Source of the DNA: Homalodisca vitripennis
Taxonomy: Eukaryota; Arthropoda; Insecta; Hemiptera; Cicadellidae
Length of the DNA stretch: 64,000 nucleotides
Direction: 5' to 3'
Assembly: GCF_021130785.1 (NCBI RefSeq)
Contig: NC_060214.1
Coordinates: forward strand, 41,399,001 to 41,463,000
Shown: one piece after another, positions 58,239 to 64,000 of the stretch
How the letters are laid out: every line of letters starts with the position of its first letter
How positions within the stretch are numbered: the first letter of the stretch is position 1
Position numbers and translations under genes: made by a program
Notes under the pieces: generated by a model
Told to the model about the DNA's origin: nothing
The model's input: the letters and a program-made list of their open reading frames with translations, nothing else
The model's database searches: none

Positions 58239-60896
58239 TATGAAATTGCAAAATTCTAATATTATTTATCTTTGGCTCGATAAAATATAGGTTTCTTCAT
58301 TAAATTCGTTACATTTCATTACCTTCTAGATGTGGAGGAAGCTCATAGTGGATTTGCTACTTAACAGTAATTATCGTTGAATTCTAATAATTTATTTAAT
58401 TCTGAATCTTTTCTAGTTTTCTCAAAATGAATTATTTTCATAAATCTTTTATAAAATGTTGTTGTTAACTTGGAAATGGCATAATCGGCTTACAACCCTC
58501 ATATTCCTTACAGATTACTAAATTATTATTAGGAGTGTGTCTACTACGAACACTAAGCCAATGGGTCTTGCACATGATTACATAATTAGATTGATTTTTT
58601 TCAACGAATTTTTATTTTTCTCGAATCGGTAAAACTTTTTATTAATGGCCAATATCACATAACACATAAATTGAATGTTTTAACTAGAGAGGGTATTGAA
58701 TAAGTATCACATTTCGACCTGCGGGACTTGACGTAAGATAAGCGATATTTTGCTTAAATATGATTTCAAATTTAGTTTCGAAACTTTCGAGCTTATAAAA
58801 TATTCTGTACTTACTTTTTATGTTTTACCATATATACATTATTTTAAATTAAACATATTCTGCTATACTATCATATAGTTAATTTTCTTTTTATGTATAA
58901 AAAATCGTTGTTTTGTTTTTTGCAACATATTACAAAAAGGTATAGAAAAAGGAACAAAAAAATTAATAATACTAAATATTCAACTGTTATATTCCTTTTA
59001 ATAATAGTTTAATTTTCTTTTTATTATGTGCTCTTTAGTAGAGATGGTAATTTTAATTAAAATTCAACCTTGGTATAAATCGATAAGTACTGATCAATGA
59101 CTTATTCTTTTTAATTATATATAGAATTAAATTTTCTATTACACTAAAACATGTTTCATGCGGTATACTGCTGAATTTTACAACTGATTGTGTTACCACT
59201 GAGCTTTTAAAGTTTTTAACCGTCACGCTGATTAATAACATTAAAAACAGTTCGAGAATTGTAAAGATACTAACTATATTATATAAATAAAATTAAACGT
59301 GAATTCATTTCTACAATCAATATTTACATAGTTTGAAAGTGGGTATAAAGAGAATAAAACATGAAATAATCGACAAAGAGACATTTGCTTTGTTTTACTC
59401 AGTCAAAACTAGTAGTTTGTGAAGTTCTTGCCAGTTTCCTTCTTTAAGTAAAGTTGGTATTTAACAAGCACTTGGGCTCCCAACTTTGGTAATTACTACC
59501 ATACATTTTTCTCAAACAATGAGACATTTCGTCTTTGTTAATCTATCTTTGATGAAGCCCGTTGCTATTCAGCCTTCTATCGTAATATATTTAGGGAGTA
59601 AAGCTGCGTAGAAGCTATGGTTACAGGTATTAAATATATTCTTCACACAGGTGATCATGTTTCCTTTTATTGAACCCTTATTATGTTGGAACATTTTGAC
59701 AAAAAATCAGATAACTAAATATCTATTTCTTAAGTAAGCGTTTATACTGGCATGTATATGTAACCTACTTATCCTTGTTGTTCTATGTACAATTGATACA
59801 GCTAATATAGGTGGACATTAGAATCTGGTTTACACCGTGAGCCAACTTTACATTGTATCGATTATCTTATACAATAACCACACTTTTTATATCGCAATAT
59901 AACATTTGTATTTCACTACAGAGAGGTAGAGATCCTCTTCGGCTTTTGATAGTGGTAGAGTATGTGTTAACTTAGTTGTCGACAATAAATAATTATATAA
60001 AAACTGATTTTTCAGAAATGTTAAGCACGTGGAATTTCATTACTGGCTTTAAGTACCAAAAAGAAAAAAAAGCATAAATTGAATATTTTTATTATTACTT
60101 GTACAATGTGTGAAAAGTTCTATTAACAATAAATTCTTACTTACGGACATAGTTCACAGGGATGTGGCATTGCGGCTGAGAAAGACCGGTTTGTCTAGAG
60201 TAAATCAATGATTCTTGTACCAGAGGTGAATTTGTAACTTAGTCAAGTGTAAAAAGTCGGATCTTTTAATAAATTTATCATTATATACAATACTACCAGA
60301 GGCAGTTATTAATAAAAGATCTTCAAATTAAGAGAGAAATATAAATCATATTACAAAAAAAAAAACAATGTAGAGAGACATAAACATAAATATACATTAA
60401 TAAATGTATACGTTCATTGTCGCCGTATCCGTTGATTAATTACACTTTTTATAACTAGGTAACTTGATCGGGAGATAATTGATGAACTGGGGTTTGTTGA
60501 TTGTACAACTGTACATCAGGTAATACATTTCATACCTCTTATGATTAGAGATTTATTGTTCGAAATTATTAAAATTAATGTTTATAATGAAACTAAAATA
60601 CATGTTTCAATATTAATATAGTATTAAATGTTTTATACTAATTATGAGAATGGTATTATGTTCATATATTTAAGTAGCATAATGCATATCAATCCAATTT
60701 ACAGTACTTTTAATACTAGAAAAAATATTTTTGTTTTTAACTGTTCAGAGCTAATTAACAATTTATGTAATATGACGTGTTTTAATTTAATATTAGCAAC
60801 TATTAAAAAAAATGTTATTAGTACACTATAATACTAATATGACCTATTCCATATTGTAGTAATCACATAGCATAATAAAGTTTTCTTATCTATACT
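58236..60896. other. Non-coding stretch, nothing recognised
   Basis: AT-rich DNA. Frames at 59,053-59,241 (minus) and 60,628-60,831 (plus) are AT-rich noise without motifs. Confidence 0.5.
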
Positions 60897-61101
60897 TTAA
60901 CGCCTGAGGCAATGAGAGTTACAAGAGTTATGTTCCGTGATGTTGCTTGTTTGCTGAACGGTTCACTGCTAACATCTGCTGATAAAACAATCCATCAGCG
61001 GATTATCAGGCACGACAATCAGTCACTGATACTTGAGATATTGCTAGGTTAACACAATTCCACACTATCAATACTATTATTTACAAATCTAATATTGTAT
61101 T
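60897..61101 (-). repeat. Dispersed repeat, copy 2 (inverted relative to 7.3 kb)
   Basis: Its reverse complement aligns with 7,285-7,494; see that entry for the shared blocks. Limits correspond at both ends (TTAACGCCTGAG here against CAGGTGTTAGAG there). Confidence 0.75.
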
Positions 61102-61529
61102 TTTCCTCACTATAGTACTTAAAAACTAGTAGACTCATTGTACTTAAAGTGGGTATTTTTTCATCTTCTAATTAAAACGTGAACTATTTATATTAAAAAA
61201 ATCCATTAATACTACCTCTGTAAAGTTGCAAAACTTCCCATAATGGCCTCTAAAGTTGCGACATATTAATCAAAAGATCCTGTTAAATGAGATCAACTGG
61301 ATCATTGTTAACATTGATTTGTGACAGCAAAATCGTAGGTTTAATTCATATAAGTCCAATTTCTTTTAATTTTTTCCGTTGATGGTAGCACCATTTATTG
61401 TTTTAACCTTTTCTGTAACCACCTTTGAGCACTTTGTAACAATTATCTAGATAATAAATTTAAAAAAGTAGTGAAATATACTTTTAACTGTACGATTTAG
61501 CAAATATTAAGCATGCAATGCTTGATAAG
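61102..61529. other. Non-coding stretch, nothing recognised
   Basis: AT-rich DNA without supported features. Confidence 0.45.
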
Positions 61530-61797
61530 TATTGTAATGCAGATATAAAAGACAGAACCACTATCCACATTCTACTATTACTTTGAAGAACGTTATAAAA
61601 CCCATCTTAGTTATCTTTTAAGAGAAGTAGGCTTCTCATATCTGTGCATGTCTACATATTTACTTGATCTTAGCAACAAAACATACTACTGTCGTCTGAA
61701 ATATAATTAAATCAAACTACAAATGCTCATAAACGTACAAAAACTGATACTGTTTTGTACTGATACTTGTGAGCGAAGCAGCAAGTGACTGCTAGTT
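61530..61797 (+). repeat. 3' fragment of the 43.6-kb element family
   Basis: ATGCAGATATAA..., AACGTTATAAAAC, TTTTAAGAGAAGTAGG-TTCTC and GTCGTCTGAAATA correspond in order to 44,480-44,813. The end GAGCGAAGCAGCAAGTGACT plus GCTAGTT matches the element's GGGCGAAGCC...CTAGT terminus. Only the last quarter of the element is present. Confidence 0.6.
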
Positions 61798-63201
<1,404 letters not shown>

Positions 63202-63332
63202 AGTCCTTCTAGTAGAATTCATGCTTATTTTTATCTTATTTTAGCTAATGATAAATACCAATTTCGAAATAAAGATATTTCTTAAGTAATTTCTTTTCCA
63301 AACTGCTTATTTGTAGCTATAGATTAAGACGT
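63202..63332 (+). repeat. 130-bp repeat, copy 2 (partner at 54.9 kb)
   Basis: Partner of 54,920-55,051. Here the sequence continues past GATTAAGACGTT without a piggyBac end, so it may represent the uninterrupted form of the repeat. Confidence 0.85.
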
Positions 63333-63644
63333 TGTTTGATTATTAGGGAAATATTAATAATGTCTTTTGAATAAGTCAGTACTGCTTTGTTTGGTAATGG
63401 GAGGAGTCTGGGCTTTTAGAGAATATTTTTACGTCGATGGTTCTAAATTACAACTTTACAGATTCTTTTATCAAAACAATATTTTTCTGTTAAGGCAGTA
63501 TCGAATATGAATCGGAGTGTAAAATTTACTGAAATTAAGGCTGAGCAAAGGAAATTATTTTCGTGACTTTTTCTTATTATTTACTAGGGAGTACATACTT
63601 GTGCAAAAGAAGAATTTACTTTACATTCATATAAATTTTTCTGT

Positions 63645-63646
<2 letters not shown>

Positions 63647-63701
<55 letters not shown>
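63647..63701. repeat. (TA)n microsatellite
   Basis: Perfect TA run of about 27 units. The flanking 63,333-63,646 and 63,702-64,000 hold nothing I can recognise. Confidence 0.95.
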
Positions 63702-63704
<3 letters not shown>

Positions 63705-64000
63705 GCATAATCGTGTATTGTGTGTGTAAATTGCGCAACATTTTCTAAGTAAGTTTTCGTTTTGCAGTAACATATTAGGAAAGTCTACAGAATATCTGAC
63801 TGTGAACTTCGACGGTTTGATCCTCCCCCATACCTATTATGAGTAGGATCATATTTGAACAATCGCATGTTTCAGTGTGAGGGATGTTCCAAGGACTCTA
63901 TATTTCAATTCACTTAGTGGATTGTCATTGGCCAGTTAAAGGCTCTATGAGTGATATGGCAAGAATAGGAGCTTTGTTAATATCTTCAGTAATAAAAATT

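Overview
This is AT-rich, intron-scale eukaryotic nuclear DNA, almost certainly from an arthropod and most likely an insect. The evidence is its repeat content: insect-type Mutator-like transposases, piggyBac remnants, a CR1/Jockey-like LINE, a Penelope-like element with a GIY-YIG domain, two SINEs with 5S-rRNA-like heads, and many long (AT)n and (TG)n microsatellites. A hemipteran would fit, but I cannot prove the order. I find no intact host protein-coding gene. No bacterial operons, CRISPR arrays, rRNA operons or complete tRNA genes are visible.

Layout. 1-12 kb is mostly featureless AT-rich DNA. It holds a G-poor tract (5.4-6.2 kb), a repeat at 7.3-7.5 kb with an inverted copy at 60.9-61.1 kb, and a cluster of short hairpin-forming repeats (7.5-8.4 kb). 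12-16 kb carries dispersed repeats and a near-perfect 172-bp tandem duplication. 16.2-18.8 kb is a Mutator-like (MULE) transposon, minus strand, broken by three frameshifts. 20.9-21.4 kb is the C-terminal end of a Penelope-like element, and 21.82-22.09 kb is a 272-bp (TG)n tract. 24.9-26.0 kb is an internally deleted piggyBac element that keeps both ends and the acidic N-terminus of its transposase. 28.0-29.07 kb is a 5'-truncated LINE with a 3' stem-loop and a CATTT tail. 30.1-31.9 kb is a composite element between TA repeats, with a strong hairpin, a G-tract array and 180-bp tandem units; I could not classify it. 32.3 kb and 45.23-45.46 kb are SINEs with 5S-like heads. 33.66-34.15 kb is the only place that looks like a host promoter and first exon (minus strand, weak). 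35.14-35.66 kb is a decayed LINE reverse transcriptase. 37.24-37.45 kb has a protein-like open frame I cannot identify. 39.54-41.39 kb is a second, more decayed MULE of another subfamily. 43.57-44.81 kb resembles a widespread arthropod non-autonomous repeat. 45.91-48.76 kb is a 2.85-kb satellite of CATTTCATTTT/CATTTCATTTC units; the 1,040-codon open frame across it is an artefact. 49.38-49.57 kb and 55.33-55.87 kb are piggyBac C-terminal fragments. The 55-kb fragment sits between two direct copies of an ~840-bp repeat.

How the parts relate. The window reads as an intergenic or intronic stretch built by repeated transposon insertion and decay. Two links stand out. The stem-loop and flanking bases at the 3' end of the 45.2-kb SINE resemble the 3' end of the 28-29 kb LINE, as expected if the SINE borrows that type of LINE machinery. 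The CATTT tail of the LINE is also the same motif as the monomer of the large satellite, which suggests (but does not prove) that a LINE/SINE tail seeded it.
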